Shown: positions 44,495-54,303 of the stretch, one piece after another
How the letters are laid out: each line of letters starts with the position of its first letter
Numbering within the stretch: the first letter of the stretch is position 1
NCBI RefSeq assembly: GCF_014334115.1
Contig: NZ_CP060494.1
Location: 682,001-746,000, forward strand
From: Sphingosinithalassobacter sp. CS137
Lineage (GTDB): Bacteria; Pseudomonadota; Alphaproteobacteria; Sphingomonadales; Sphingomonadaceae
Length of the DNA: 64,000 nucleotides
Direction of reading: 5' to 3'
Notes under the pieces: generated by a model
What the model saw: the letters and a program-made list of their open reading frames with translations, nothing else
What the model was told of the DNA's origin: nothing
Databases searched by the model: none
Position numbers and translations under genes: made by a program

Positions 44495-45231
44495 CAGGGG
44501 GCGTGCGGCGCTGCGTCCGCAGAAAACACGGCGTCGACAGTTCGTTTCGCGGCAACCAGAAAGAAGATCAGCCCCGGCACCCACATCAGCAGTCCGCCGA
44601 GCTGCTGATCGGTGAGCGGCGAGAGCCCCCAGGCCGCGGTTGTCGCGTAATGCACGGGGAACATCGCACCCGCGCCGAAGGTGAGGATCGCGCCGAGCAG
44701 CCCCATCTGAACGCTGGTGAGGCCACCCAGCGCCAGCACCGAAAAGGTGCCGCCGACGCGGTGCTGGACCAAGTCGCGCCACAGCAGCACTGCGCTTCCG
44801 AACAGCGTGGCGTGCATCGTCCAGTAGATCAGATCGGAGCGGAAGGTGGCGGCATAGGGCGCCGGCATGTGCCACAGCCACAGCGCCGCCGCGAACGCCG
44901 CTCCGCTCGCCAGCATCGCGCCGGCCGATGCGTCGCGGCTGCGGGGAAGGCCAAGTGCGATCAGCGGCGCGGCGATCAGCGCGAGGATCATGTGCTGCCC
45001 CACGCGCGCGGAAAACAGCGAGACCGACAGCGCGCAGAGCGGCGAGAGCAGCGCTGCCGCCGTCACTGCCCATCCGGCTGCCACAGCCCCCGTCGGACCA
45101 CCGCTGCGCGCCACGCGCCGCAAGTGCAGCCCCGCGATCAACAGAAGCACGGCGATCAGCACCGGATCGGCGTTGAATCGGCCGAGCAGCTCGGCGGGGA
45201 CCGGCGGCGTGCCGCAATAGGGGATCTGCAT
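44494..45231 (-). CDS. ctaG: Cytochrome c oxidase assembly factor CtaG (caa3 type)
   Basis: A 245-residue membrane protein of the caa3_CtaG family, needed to insert copper in caa3 oxidases. I start at the ATG at 45231 (AAGGAG eight bases upstream). It has about seven helices, with conserved His/Met-rich positions: VGQHMILALIAAPLIALG, AALWLWHMPAPY, LIYWTMHATLFGSA and FPVHYATTAAWGLSPLTDQQ. It serves the caa3 enzyme encoded just upstream on the opposite strand. Confidence 0.88.
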   Translation of the reverse strand: MQIPYCGTPPVPAELLGRFNADPVLIAVLLLIAGLHLRRVARSGGPTGAVAAGWAVTAAALLSPLCALSVSLFSARVGQHMILALIAAPLIALGLPRSRDASAGAMLASGAAFAAALWLWHMPAPYAATFRSDLIYWTMHATLFGSAVLLWRDLVQHRVGGTFSVLALGGLTSVQMGLLGAILTFGAGAMFPVHYATTAAWGLSPLTDQQLGGLLMWVPGLIFFLVAAKRTVDAVFSADAAPHAP

Positions 45232-45396
45232 TGGCGCTGCTCCTTCGCTCCCCCCGTCAACGCATCGGCGGCAAAGGGTTCCCACCCGCGGCCCATTTCT
45301 ACTGCGCCGCCCTGCCTGCTCGTACCTCTACGTATTTCTGAGGACCGGGTGCTCTTCATACAGGAACGCCACGGGCCGGAAGCCGAGCATCGGCGA

Positions 45397-45414
45397 ATTT
45401 GATCGCGATCAAAT
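45397..45414. promoter_or_regulatory. FNR/FixK (anaerobox) site of the cbb3 operon
   Basis: A perfect 18-base palindrome (ATTTGATCGCGATCAAAT) containing the consensus TTGAT-N4-ATCAA. Its centre is about 69 bases upstream of the ccoN ATG and it lies in the 243-base spacer from ctaG. An FNR/FixK-type regulator would activate ccoNOQP from here at low oxygen. Confidence 0.93.
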
Positions 45415-45474
45415 CGCTGCGGCCATCCCGCCCCGAAGAGCGCAGCCCACAAAGGGCGAAGATAGGGGCCGAAC

Positions 45475-47145
45475 ATGGACGATGTCGTCACCAGGGGTTT
45501 TGCCTGGTTATTCCTCGCGATCCTGGCGTTGCTTGCCGCCGCCGCCACAGCGGATCCTGCATTCGCCGTGCACATGGCGATCTTCGCGGGCGCAGGCCTG
45601 ATCGCCGCCTATGCGGCGATGACGCACGCCGGCAAGGACGCGCCGCCCAAGCGCGTCGCTCGCGAATATGACGACGAAGTCGTGCGATGGGGCACGATCG
45701 CGACGGTCTTCTGGGGCGTTGTCGGCTTTCTGGTCGGGCTCTACATCGCGCTCCAGCTCGCCTTTCCGGCGCTCAACCTCGGCATCGAATACACCAGCTT
45801 CGGCCGCCTGCGCCCGCTCCACACCTCGGCGGTGATCTTCGCTTTCGGCGGCAATGCGCTGATCGCGACGAGCTTCTACGTGGTCCAGCGGACGTGTCGC
45901 GCGCGGCTGGCGCTCCCCGGCCTCGCCCGCTTCGTCTTCTGGGGATATCAGCTCTTCATCGTGCTCGCCGCCACCGGCTACGTCATGGGCGTCACCGCCG
46001 CGCGCGAATATGCCGAGCCCGAATGGTATGTCGATCTGTGGCTCACGATCGTCTGGGTCGCCTATCTCGCCGTCTTCGTCGCGACGATCCTGAAGCGCCA
46101 CGAGCCGCACATCTACGTCGCCAACTGGTTCTATCTCGGGTTCATCGTCACCGTGGCGATGCTTCACGTCGTCAACAATCTGGCGGTCCCGGTCAGCTTC
46201 CTCGGCACGAAGAGCTATTCCGCCTTCTCGGGCGTGCAGGATGCGCTGACCCAATGGTGGTACGGCCACAACGCCGTCGGCTTCTTCCTGACCGCCGGCT
46301 TCCTGGGCATGATGTACTATTTCGTGCCCAAGCAGGCCGAGCGTCCGATCTACAGCTACCGGCTGTCGATCATCCACTTCTGGTCGCTGATCTTCCTCTA
46401 CATCTGGGCGGGTCCGCACCACCTTCACTATACCGCGCTGCCCGACTGGGCGCAGACGCTGGGCATGGTCTTCTCGGTCATGCTGTGGATGCCGAGCTGG
46501 GGCGGCATGATCAACGGCCTGATGACGCTCCAGGGCGCGTGGGACAAGATCCGCACCGATCCGATCATCCGCATGATGGTGCTCGCGCTCGCCTTCTACG
46601 GCATGGCGACCTTCGAAGGCCCGCTGATGTCGATCAAGAGCGTCAACTCGCTCAGCCACTACACCGACTGGACGATCGGCCATGTCCATTCGGGCGCACT
46701 CGGCTGGAACGGAATGATCACCTTCGCCGCGGTCTATTTCATGGTCCCGCGCCTGTGGAACCGCGAACGGCTCTACTCGCTGCGCATGGTCAACTGGCAC
46801 TTCTGGGCGGCGACGCTGGGCATCGTGCTCTACGCCTCCTCGATGTGGGTGGCCGGCATCATGCAGGGGCTGATGTGGCGCGAATACGGGCCCGACGGCT
46901 ATCTGGTCTACAGCTTCGCCGAAGTCGTCGTCGCGATGCAGCCCTATTATCTGATCCGCGCCGCGGGCGGCGGGCTCTACCTGCTGGGCGCCCTGTTCAT
47001 GGTCTACAACGTCTGGATGACCGTGCGCGGCAAGCTCCGCGACGAAAAGCCGCTCACCGACGCGCACTATGATCCGGCCGCGGACAAGCCGCTTCCCGCC
47101 GGGGCGCCGCCCGCCACCAAGCCCAAGATGCTGGCCGCCGAATAA
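45475..47145 (+). CDS. ccoN: cbb3-type cytochrome c oxidase subunit I
   Basis: A 556-residue heme-copper subunit with about fifteen helices. Two extra N-terminal helices (residues 1-50) precede the core. His ligands sit in [34 protein letters not shown] and [14 protein letters not shown]; the cbb3-specific pattern [17 protein letters not shown] is present. High oxygen affinity fits induction at low oxygen from the upstream FNR box. It opens the ccoNOQP-ccoGHIS operon, followed 13 bases later by ccoO. Confidence 0.96.
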   Translation: MDDVVTRGFAWLFLAILALLAAAATADPAFAVHMAIFAGAGLIAAYAAMTHAGKDAPPKRVAREYDDEVVRWGTIATVFWGVVGFLVGLYIALQLAFPALNLGIEYTSFGRLRPLHTSAVIFAFGGNALIATSFYVVQRTCRARLALPGLARFVFWGYQLFIVLAATGYVMGVTAAREYAEPEWYVDLWLTIVWVAYLAVFVATILKRHEPHIYVANWFYLGFIVTVAMLHVVNNLAVPVSFLGTKSYSAFSGVQDALTQWWYGHNAVGFFLTAGFLGMMYYFVPKQAERPIYSYRLSIIHFWSLIFLYIWAGPHHLHYTALPDWAQTLGMVFSVMLWMPSWGGMINGLMTLQGAWDKIRTDPIIRMMVLALAFYGMATFEGPLMSIKSVNSLSHYTDWTIGHVHSGALGWNGMITFAAVYFMVPRLWNRERLYSLRMVNWHFWAATLGIVLYASSMWVAGIMQGLMWREYGPDGYLVYSFAEVVVAMQPYYLIRAAGGGLYLLGALFMVYNVWMTVRGKLRDEKPLTDAHYDPAADKPLPAGAPPATKPKMLAAE

Positions 47146-47158
47146 GGACGATAGATCA

Positions 47159-47893
47159 ATGGCAAAGCTCCTCGACCACGGCCGCATCGAGCGCAACGTC
47201 ACGCTGCTGCTCGTGCTCGCCCTCATCACCGTGGCGATCGGCGGGATCGTCGAAATCGCCCCGCTCTTCTGGATCCGCTCGACCGTCGCGAAGGTGGAGG
47301 GGATACGCCCCTACACTCCGCTCGAACAGGCGGGTCGCGACATCTACATCCGCGAAGGCTGCTACAACTGCCACAGTCAGATGATCCGTCCGTTCCGCGA
47401 CGAAGTGGAGCGCTACGGCCATTACAGCCTGGCTGCGGAAAGCATGTACGATCACCCGTTCCAATGGGGATCGAAGCGCACCGGGCCGGATCTCGCGCGC
47501 GTCGGCGGCCGCTATTCGGACGAATGGCACGTCCAGCATCTGATCGATCCGCGCTCGGTGGTGCCCGAATCGATCATGCCCGGCTATGCCTTCCTCGGCG
47601 AGCGCCGGCTGCGAGTCGAAGGGATCGACGCCAATCTGCGTGCGCTGCGCGCCGTCGGCGTTCCCTATAGCGACGAAGACATCGCCCAGGCCGAAGCCGA
47701 CCTGATCCTTCAGGCGACGAACGACGCCGACGCCGAGGATTTCCTGCAGCGCTATCCCAAGGCGCAGGTCCGCGATTTCGACGGCAACCCCGATCAGGTG
47801 ACCGAGATGGATGCCGTCGTCGCCTATCTCCAGATGCTCGGCACGCTGGTCGATACCGATGCCGTCGAGGCGCAGGAGGTGGTGACCCAATGA
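47159..47893 (+). CDS. ccoO: cbb3-type oxidase monoheme cytochrome c subunit
   Basis: A 244-residue membrane-anchored cytochrome c. The anchor is [20 protein letters not shown], the heme site [11 protein letters not shown], and the distal Met probably in [10 protein letters not shown]. The central [19 protein letters not shown] and [18 protein letters not shown] are typical of CcoO. It overlaps ccoQ by four bases (ATGA). Confidence 0.95.
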   Translation: MAKLLDHGRIERNVTLLLVLALITVAIGGIVEIAPLFWIRSTVAKVEGIRPYTPLEQAGRDIYIREGCYNCHSQMIRPFRDEVERYGHYSLAAESMYDHPFQWGSKRTGPDLARVGGRYSDEWHVQHLIDPRSVVPESIMPGYAFLGERRLRVEGIDANLRALRAVGVPYSDEDIAQAEADLILQATNDADAEDFLQRYPKAQVRDFDGNPDQVTEMDAVVAYLQMLGTLVDTDAVEAQEVVTQ

Positions 47894-48054
47894 GCACCTA
47901 CGACACGCTGCGCCACTTCGCCGACAGCTGGGGACTGCTGTTCCTGTTCGGCGTGTTCCTCTTCGCCGTCTGGCGCGCGCTGCGGCCCTCCGCCCGCGCG
48001 CACATGGAAGAGGCCCGCACCATCCCGCTCCGCGACGAGGAACCCGGTCAATGA
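47890..48054 (+). CDS. ccoQ: cbb3-type oxidase small subunit
   Basis: A 54-residue single-helix protein ([20 protein letters not shown], then a VWRALRP turn and a charged tail). Size and position between ccoO and ccoP match CcoQ, which stabilises the complex. It overlaps both neighbours by four bases. Confidence 0.9.
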   Translation: MSTYDTLRHFADSWGLLFLFGVFLFAVWRALRPSARAHMEEARTIPLRDEEPGQ

Positions 48055-49001
48055 GCACCGACCACGAAGACAAGCAGATCGACGCCGCCACCGGCACCGA
48101 GTTCAAGGGCCACGAGTGGGACGGCATCCAGGAGCTCAACACGCCGCTGCCCCGCTGGTGGCTGTGGACCTTCTATGCCACCATCATCTTCGCGATCGGC
48201 TATTGCATCGCCTATCCGGCCATTCCGCTGCTCGACCGCGCGACCGCGGGCGTGCTCAACTGGTCGAGCCGCGGCCAGCTCGAAAAGGACGTAGCGGCTG
48301 CCGAGGCCGAGCGCGCCTCGGTGACCGAGGAGCTCGCGCGCATTCCGATCGAGCGGCTCGATCCGGAATCGCCGCTGATGCGCGCCGCGATCGCCGGTGG
48401 CGCCGCCGCCTTCCGCGTGAACTGCGTCCAGTGCCACGGTTCGGGGGCGGCGGGCAGCAAGGGCTATCCCAACCTCAACGACGACGAGTGGCTATGGGGC
48501 GGCGATCTCAGCGCGATCCACTACACGATCGCGCACGGCATCCGTCAGCCGGGTGACGAGGATACGCGCATGTCGCTGATGCCGGCGTTCGGCCGCGACG
48601 GGATGCTGAGCTCGGAAGAGATCGAGGACGTCGTCTCCTATGTCCGCGTGATCTCGCATCAGGAGCAGCCGAGCCAGTCGGCCCAGCGCGGCGCAACGAT
48701 TTTCGCGAACAACTGCGCCGCCTGCCATGGCGCGAACGGCACCGGCTCGCGCGCGTTCGGGGCGCCCAACCTCACCGATCCGATCTGGCTCTACGGCGGC
48801 GACCGGGCCACGCTGAACGAGACGGTCACCAACTCGCGCCGCGGCATGATGCCGGCGTGGGACGGCCGCCTCGATCCGGTCACGATCAAGATGCTCGCGG
48901 CCTATGTCCACTCGCTGGGCGGCGGCGAGCAGTCCGCCAATGTGGGCGATCCGGTCACCTCTCCCGACGCGCCCGTCGCCGGGGAAACGGAAGCCGAATA
49001 A
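48051..49001 (+). CDS. ccoP: cbb3-type oxidase diheme cytochrome c subunit
   Basis: A 316-residue subunit accepting electrons from cytochrome c. A short cytoplasmic segment with EWDGIQELNTPLPRWWLWTF leads to an anchor helix, followed by two cytochrome c domains with CVQCHGSG and CAACHGANG and Met ligands in MSLMPAFG and RRGMMPAW. The N-terminal ELNTPLPRWW is a CcoP hallmark. It overlaps ccoG by one base. Confidence 0.95.
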   Translation: MSTDHEDKQIDAATGTEFKGHEWDGIQELNTPLPRWWLWTFYATIIFAIGYCIAYPAIPLLDRATAGVLNWSSRGQLEKDVAAAEAERASVTEELARIPIERLDPESPLMRAAIAGGAAAFRVNCVQCHGSGAAGSKGYPNLNDDEWLWGGDLSAIHYTIAHGIRQPGDEDTRMSLMPAFGRDGMLSSEEIEDVVSYVRVISHQEQPSQSAQRGATIFANNCAACHGANGTGSRAFGAPNLTDPIWLYGGDRATLNETVTNSRRGMMPAWDGRLDPVTIKMLAAYVHSLGGGEQSANVGDPVTSPDAPVAGETEAE

Positions 49002-50461
49002 TGTCGACGCATTCCGACCGCACCGGCAAGGCACAGAAGGGCGGCGGGCTCTACGCCCGCCGTGCCGACATCTTTCCGCGTGCGGTCGACGGCTTCTACC
49101 GGCGGCTGAAGTGGGCGATCATGGGCGTGACGCTCGCGATCTACTACATCACGCCGTGGCTGCGCTGGGACCGCGGGCCCTATGCGCCGGATCAGGCGGT
49201 GCTGGTCGATCTCGCCAACCGGCGCTTCTACTTCTTCTCGATCGAGATCTGGCCGCACGAATTCTATTATGTCGCGGGCCTGCTGGTGATGGCGGGTGTC
49301 GGGCTGTTCCTGCTGACCTCCACTGTCGGCCGCGCCTGGTGCGGCTATGCCTGCCCCCAGACGGTCTGGACCGACCTCTATCTCCATATCGAGCGGTTCA
49401 TCGACGGCGACCGCAACGCCCAGCTGCGTCTCAAGAAGGCGCCGCTCGGGCCGAAGAAGATCTTCAAGCGAGTCACCAAGCACGCCGCCTTCCTGATCGT
49501 CGCGGTCCTCACGGGCGGCGCCTGGGTCTTCTACTTCGCCGACGCGCCGACGCTCGCACGTGACCTCGTTGCCGGCGACGCCGCGACCGTCGCCTATCTG
49601 ACGATCGGCGTGCTCACCTTCACCACCTATTGGCTGGGCGGGTGGATGCGCGAGCAGGTGTGCATCTACATGTGCCCCTGGCCGCGCATCCAGTCGGCGA
49701 TGCTTGACGAGCGTTCGCTGATCGTCACCTACAAGGACTGGCGCGGCGAACCGCGCAGCCGCGGGACCAAGCGCCAGAGCGACGATCCGGTCGGCGACTG
49801 CATCGACTGCAACGCCTGTGTCGCGGTGTGCCCGACCGGAATCGACATCCGCGAGGGGCCGCAGATCGGCTGCATCACCTGCGCGCTGTGCATCGATGCC
49901 TGCGACGAGATGATGTCGAAGGTCGATCGTCCGCGCGGGCTGATCGACTATGCGACGCTCGAGGATTGCGACGCGGAGCGCAAGGGCGCCGCGCCGGTTC
50001 CGGTCCGCCGCACGATCTTCCGTTCGCGCACCTTCCTCTATTTCGGCCTTTGGGCGGCAGTGGGCCTCGGCATGTTGTTCATGCTCGGCCAGCGCACTCG
50101 GCTCGACCTTTCGGTGGGGCAGGAGCGCAATCCGCTCTACGTCCAGCTCTCGGGCGGCGAGGTGCGCAACGCCTATACGGTCAAGATCCGCAACATGGAG
50201 ACGCGGCCCCGCCCGGTCCGGGTCTCGATCGAAGGGCTGCCCGGCGCGGTGATGTGGGATTCGCTGGGCAGCGACGACAGCGCCGCGGCAGCGCTCGAAA
50301 TCGAAGTGGGGCCCGATCAGGTCGAACGGCGGCGCATCTACGTTCGCGCGCCGCGCCAAGGCGAAGCGCCCGCCGAATTCCGCTTCCGCCTGACCAGCCT
50401 CGACGGAATGCCGGCAGAGGACATCGACAGCGTCCGCTTCGACCGGCCGGGAGAAAACTGA
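49001..50461 (+). CDS. ccoG: cbb3 oxidase accessory Fe-S protein
   Basis: A 486-residue membrane protein required for copper handling in cbb3 assembly. It has four-five helices, the GRAWCGYACPQTVWTDLYL and YMCPWPRIQSAMLD motifs, and two 4Fe-4S clusters: CIDCNACVAVCPTGIDI and CITCALCIDACDEMM. The C-terminus is an Ig-like domain (residues ~375-486). The start ATG at 49001 shares its A with the ccoP stop. Confidence 0.93.
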   Translation: MSTHSDRTGKAQKGGGLYARRADIFPRAVDGFYRRLKWAIMGVTLAIYYITPWLRWDRGPYAPDQAVLVDLANRRFYFFSIEIWPHEFYYVAGLLVMAGVGLFLLTSTVGRAWCGYACPQTVWTDLYLHIERFIDGDRNAQLRLKKAPLGPKKIFKRVTKHAAFLIVAVLTGGAWVFYFADAPTLARDLVAGDAATVAYLTIGVLTFTTYWLGGWMREQVCIYMCPWPRIQSAMLDERSLIVTYKDWRGEPRSRGTKRQSDDPVGDCIDCNACVAVCPTGIDIREGPQIGCITCALCIDACDEMMSKVDRPRGLIDYATLEDCDAERKGAAPVPVRRTIFRSRTFLYFGLWAAVGLGMLFMLGQRTRLDLSVGQERNPLYVQLSGGEVRNAYTVKIRNMETRPRPVRVSIEGLPGAVMWDSLGSDDSAAAALEIEVGPDQVERRRIYVRAPRQGEAPAEFRFRLTSLDGMPAEDIDSVRFDRPGEN

Positions 50462-50913
50462 TGCTGCGACGCTTTACGGGCTGGCACATGCTGGCGGCGA
50501 TGATCGGCTTCTTCGGCGTCATCATCGCGGTCAACGTCACGATGGCGACGTTCGCGACGCGGACGTTCGGCGGCGTGGTGGTGAAGAACAGCTATGTCGC
50601 CAGCCAGAAGTTCAACGGCTGGCTGGCCGATGCGCGCGCGCAGGAACGGCTCGGCTGGTCGACCCGGGTGCAGGTGATCGACCGGCGGCTCGTCGTCATG
50701 GCCGATGCCGCGGGACCTCTCGCGGGCGCGACGATGCGCGCGACGGCCACGCATCCGCTGGGCCGACTTCCCGAAGTGCAGCTCACCTTCCACGAGGCCG
50801 AGCCGGGGCGCTACGTCGCCAACACCCGCCTGCCCGTAGGGCGCTGGCGCCTGCGTCTCGGCGTCGAGCGCGGGCCCGATCGCGCCGCCTTCGTCGAGGA
50901 AGTGACGGCGTGA
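50461..50913 (+). CDS. ccoH: FixH/CcoH assembly protein
   Basis: A 150-residue FixH-family protein with one N-terminal helix (LAAMIGFFGVIIAVNVTMA) and a periplasmic domain beginning TFGGVVVKNSYVASQKFNGW. FixH/CcoH stabilises the cbb3 assembly intermediate and works with the copper ATPase that follows. Start and stop overlap the neighbours by one and four bases. Confidence 0.9.
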   Translation: MLRRFTGWHMLAAMIGFFGVIIAVNVTMATFATRTFGGVVVKNSYVASQKFNGWLADARAQERLGWSTRVQVIDRRLVVMADAAGPLAGATMRATATHPLGRLPEVQLTFHEAEPGRYVANTRLPVGRWRLRLGVERGPDRAAFVEEVTA

Positions 50914-53024
50914 CCACTGCCGAAGCCTATAGCGCCTTCAGCGTTCCTGGCATCCGCTGCGCGAGCTGCATTGCGAAGATCGAGCGCGAGCTGACGCCGC
51001 TGCCCGGCGTCCGCTCGGCGCGCGTGAACGTCACCAGCAAGCGCGTGCTCGTCAATCACGACGGCAGCATCGACGCGGGCGCGCTGCGCGAGGCGCTCGC
51101 GCGCATCGGCTTCGACGCCGAGCCGATCGGCGCCGCGGCGCCGGCACAGCTCGGCGAGACGCGCGGCCTCGTGCGGGCGCTCGCCGTCGCCGGCTTCGCG
51201 GCGATGAACGTTATGCTGCTGTCGGTCTCGGTCTGGTCGGGGGCCGAGGGTGAGACGCGCGAGCTGTTCCACTGGCTCTCCGCGCTGATCGCCATGCCCG
51301 CCATCGCCTATGCGGGGCAGCCCTTTTTCCGCTCGGCATGGGCCGCGCTCAAGCGCGGGCGCACCAATATGGACGTGCCGATCTCGATCGGCGTGGTGCT
51401 GGCCACTGCGCTCAGCCTGTTCGAGACCGCCACCGGCGGCGCGCACGCCTATTTCGACAGCGCGATCATGCTGCTGTTCTTCCTGCTGTGCGGGCGTTTC
51501 CTCGACAGCGTGATGCGCGATCGCGCGCGCACCGGCGTCGAAACGCTGCTGCGCCAGACCGCACCCGGCGGCACGGTGATCCTGCCCGACGGCGGCACTG
51601 CCTGGCTGAAGGCCGACGCGATCGAGCCGGGCATGCGGCTGATCGTCGCGGCGGGCGAACGGCTCGCGGGGGACGGCGTGGTCGAAAGCGGCAGCAGCAG
51701 CCTCGACCTCTCGCTCATCACCGGCGAGAGCCGCCCCGAGCCGGTGGCGCCCGGCGCCCGCGCGGTTGCAGGCACGCTCAATCTCGACGCGCCGATCACG
51801 GTGCGCGTCACTGCCGCGGGCGAACTCACCACGATCGCCGAAATCGCCCGGATGATGGATGCGGCGGGGCAGAGCCGATCGCGCTACGTTCGCATCGCCG
51901 ATCGGGCCGCGCGCTTCTATGCGCCTGCCGTCCATGCGCTGGCGGCGCTTTCGTTCCTGGGCTGGATGCTGGCAGGCGCCGGCTGGCACGACGCGCTGCT
52001 GATCGCAGTCGCCGTGCTCATCATCACCTGCCCTTGCGCGCTCGGTCTGGCGGTCCCCGCGGCGCAGGTTGTCGCCGCCGGCGCGCTGATGCGGCGCGGC
52101 ATCCTGGTGAAGGACGGTTCGGCGATCGAGCGGCTCGCCGAGGCCAATACGGCGCGCTTCGACAAGACCGGGACGCTCACGCTCGGTCGTCCCGCTGCGC
52201 AGCGGCCGCTGGCGCTCGATTCCGCGGAGGCACCGGTCGCGCTCGCACTCGCTCGCGCGAGCCGCCACCCCCTCGCCCGTGCGCTTGCGCAGGCGCTCGA
52301 AGCCGACGGCGTGCGTGCCGCCGATGTTTTGGAGCTGCACGAGCTGCCCGGGCGCGGCATCGAGGCAGTGCTCGGCGACGGACGGCGCGTCCGGCTCGGG
52401 GCTCCGGACTGGGTCGGCGTCGCCGCGCCCGAGGCGAGCCTCGCCACTGCTTTCCGCCTGGGCGATGCGCCGCCGCGCCTGTTGCGCTTCGCCGACGCGC
52501 TTCGCCCCGGCGCCGCGCAGGCGCTGGCCGAGCTGCGGGGGATCGGGATCGATTCCGCTATCCTGTCGGGTGATCGCGCCGAAGCGGTCAATTCGGTCGC
52601 CCGGGAACTCGGGATTCCCGCTGCGGCGCAGCTGACGCCGGACGCCAAGCTCGAACGGATCGAAGCGCTCCGCAGCGAGGGCCAACACGTGCTGATGGTC
52701 GGCGATGGCCTTAACGACGGCCCCGCGCTCGCCGCCGGACACGTATCGATGGCCCCCGCCTCGGCGAGCGACGTCGGCCAGACCGCGGCCGATCTCGTCT
52801 TCCTCGGAGACGGTCTCGAGCCCGTGCCGGTCGCCGTGCGCGCCGCGCGCCGAACGCTGCGGGTCGTCCGGCAGAATTTCGCGCTGGCGATCGCCTACAA
52901 CGTGTTCGCCGTGCCGCTGGCGATCGCCGGGCAGGTGACTCCGCTTATCGCCGCGCTGGCGATGTCCGGGTCGTCACTGATCGTCGTCGCCAATTCGCTG
53001 CGCCTGCGGGGATCGGCGCGATGA
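50910..53024 (+). CDS. ccoI: Copper-transporting P1B-ATPase for cbb3 assembly
   Basis: A 704-residue ATPase that moves copper needed for cbb3 maturation. The start is GTG. An N-terminal heavy-metal domain has GIRCASCIAKIE; TM6 has the CPC motif (TCPCALGL); the phosphorylation site is DKTGTLTLG and the hinge is MVGDGLNDGPALA. CcoI/FixI proteins keep this layout with eight helices. It overlaps ccoS by four bases. Confidence 0.95.
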   Translation: MTTAEAYSAFSVPGIRCASCIAKIERELTPLPGVRSARVNVTSKRVLVNHDGSIDAGALREALARIGFDAEPIGAAAPAQLGETRGLVRALAVAGFAAMNVMLLSVSVWSGAEGETRELFHWLSALIAMPAIAYAGQPFFRSAWAALKRGRTNMDVPISIGVVLATALSLFETATGGAHAYFDSAIMLLFFLLCGRFLDSVMRDRARTGVETLLRQTAPGGTVILPDGGTAWLKADAIEPGMRLIVAAGERLAGDGVVESGSSSLDLSLITGESRPEPVAPGARAVAGTLNLDAPITVRVTAAGELTTIAEIARMMDAAGQSRSRYVRIADRAARFYAPAVHALAALSFLGWMLAGAGWHDALLIAVAVLIITCPCALGLAVPAAQVVAAGALMRRGILVKDGSAIERLAEANTARFDKTGTLTLGRPAAQRPLALDSAEAPVALALARASRHPLARALAQALEADGVRAADVLELHELPGRGIEAVLGDGRRVRLGAPDWVGVAAPEASLATAFRLGDAPPRLLRFADALRPGAAQALAELRGIGIDSAILSGDRAEAVNSVARELGIPAAAQLTPDAKLERIEALRSEGQHVLMVGDGLNDGPALAAGHVSMAPASASDVGQTAADLVFLGDGLEPVPVAVRAARRTLRVVRQNFALAIAYNVFAVPLAIAGQVTPLIAALAMSGSSLIVVANSLRLRGSAR

Positions 53025-53182
53025 ACGGCCTCGCCTTCCTCATCCCCGCCGCGCTGCTGCTCGGCCTCGGCGGCCTGGTCGCCTTTCTCTGGTCGCTGAA
53101 TTCGGGGCAGTATGACGATCTCGACGGCGCGGGAATGCGCATCCTGATCGACGAGGACGAGGGCGAGGAACCTCCGCGATGA
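53021..53182 (+). CDS. ccoS: cbb3 oxidase maturation protein
   Basis: A 53-residue single-helix protein (FLIPAALLLGLGGLVAFLWS) with the CcoS hallmark SGQYDDLDGAGMRILID and an acidic end. CcoS is required for cofactor insertion in the cbb3 enzyme. Overlaps ccoI and the next small gene by four bases. Confidence 0.92.
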   Translation: MNGLAFLIPAALLLGLGGLVAFLWSLNSGQYDDLDGAGMRILIDEDEGEEPPR

Positions 53183-53400
53183 ACCGGCGGCTGTTGCTCC
53201 TGCTGCCACCGCTCGCGCTCGCGGCGCCGCCCGCCCCAGCGCAACCGGCCGACTCGTTCTCGGTCGCGATCTGCGGCGGCATCGGCAGCATCGAGATCCC
53301 GCTGAACCCCGGCAAGCCGCACCCGCGACGCGAGGGGCCCTGTGCGGTCGCCTGCCATGCGATGGTCTGCGAACGGAGGGGTGGCAAGCCGGGCCGCTGA
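53179..53400 (+). CDS. Small exported Cys-rich protein at the end of the cbb3 operon
   Basis: A 73-residue protein with a signal peptide (LLLLLPPLALAAPPAPAQ) and a ~50-residue mature part with five cysteines... four visible in AICGG and CAVACHAMVC, plus one His and one Met, a pattern suited to metal binding. It overlaps ccoS by four bases, so it belongs to the operon. It is not one of the canonical Cco proteins. I propose, without proof, a copper-related role in cbb3 assembly. Confidence 0.7.
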   Translation: MNRRLLLLLPPLALAAPPAPAQPADSFSVAICGGIGSIEIPLNPGKPHPRREGPCAVACHAMVCERRGGKPGR

Positions 53401-53552
53401 CTCGCCCACGGCGGGCTCCCGGCGTCGACCGGCAGGCGGTTTTACACCGCAGCTCCGCTCGGCGATCGCGCTCAGGCACAAAAATGGCCGGCCGGGGCAA
53501 TTCCCGGTCCGGCTGCTAGCGCCAATCTCCAGCTGTCGCACGGAGGAACGGA

Positions 53553-53578
53553 GGGAGAGCGCCGGCAGGCGCCCTCCC
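53553..53578 (-). terminator. Candidate terminator after ompW
   Basis: An 11-bp stem (GGGAGAGCGCC / GGCGCCCTCCC, one G-U pair) with a four-base loop, seven bases after the ompW stop on the minus strand. There is no clear T run. It could also stop the convergent cbb3 operon. Confidence 0.5.
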
Positions 53579-53585
53579 CGTTCGA

Positions 53586-54248
53586 TCAGAAGCGGATACC
53601 GAGGCCGATCGCGGCGACGACCGGATCGATGCTCACGTCCACCGTGTTCACGGCGGCGCCGGTGCGCAACGTCGCGGTGGTGTCGATGTCGATATATTTC
53701 ACGTCCGCATTCACGAACACGGTGTCGGAAATATCGAAGTCGATCCCGGCCTGAAGCGCATAGCCGAAGCTGTCGTCCATCTCGATCGAGGTGGCACCGA
53801 TCGCGCCTTCGAGCGCGTCGCTGGCATTGGGGGAATAGAAGATCGTGTAGTTCACGCCCGCGCCGAGATAGGGATGCACACGTCCCTCGGGCAGGAAGTG
53901 GTATTGCATCGTCAGCGTCGGCGGCAGCACCCAGGTATCGGCGAGCTCGCCCACCGGCTCGAGCGACCCCCGACCCGTCACCTCATGATTGGTGGTGGCG
54001 AGGATCAATTCGAAACCCAGGTTCGGAGTCGCCATATAGGTGAAATCGACTTCGGGCATGAAGCTGTCGCTGACGCCGACCTCGCTGCCGGGGAAGCCGG
54101 GCGTGACGGGCCCGGAGTCTTCGGTCGGCGAGACGAGAATGCCGCGGAGTCGGACGAGCCAGTCGCCCCCTTCACGGGCGGTCTGCGCCTGCGCGGGGAC
54201 CGCAATGGCACTGCCGGCCAATGCTGCGAGAAGTAGAGCGGAACGCAT
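53586..54248 (-). CDS. OmpW family outer-membrane protein
   Basis: A 220-residue beta-barrel of the OmpW type, an eight-stranded pore for small hydrophobic compounds. The signal peptide is LLLAALAGSAIAVPAQA. Family features are DWLVRLRGILVSP, MPEVDFTYMATPNLGFEL, LPPTLTMQYHFLPEGRVHPY and the C-terminal VDVSIDPVVAAIGLGIRF, ending in Phe. An imperfect FNR-like site lies about 56 bases upstream of the start; OmpW is known to be FNR-linked in enterobacteria, which fits the neighbouring cbb3 operon. Confidence 0.88.
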   Translation of the reverse strand: MRSALLLAALAGSAIAVPAQAQTAREGGDWLVRLRGILVSPTEDSGPVTPGFPGSEVGVSDSFMPEVDFTYMATPNLGFELILATTNHEVTGRGSLEPVGELADTWVLPPTLTMQYHFLPEGRVHPYLGAGVNYTIFYSPNASDALEGAIGATSIEMDDSFGYALQAGIDFDISDTVFVNADVKYIDIDTTATLRTGAAVNTVDVSIDPVVAAIGLGIRF

Positions 54249-54303
54249 GTTGTGCCTCCTGTTGTTCAGGAGGCCGGGCTACGCCCACGGTCGTTGCGCA
54301 GAG

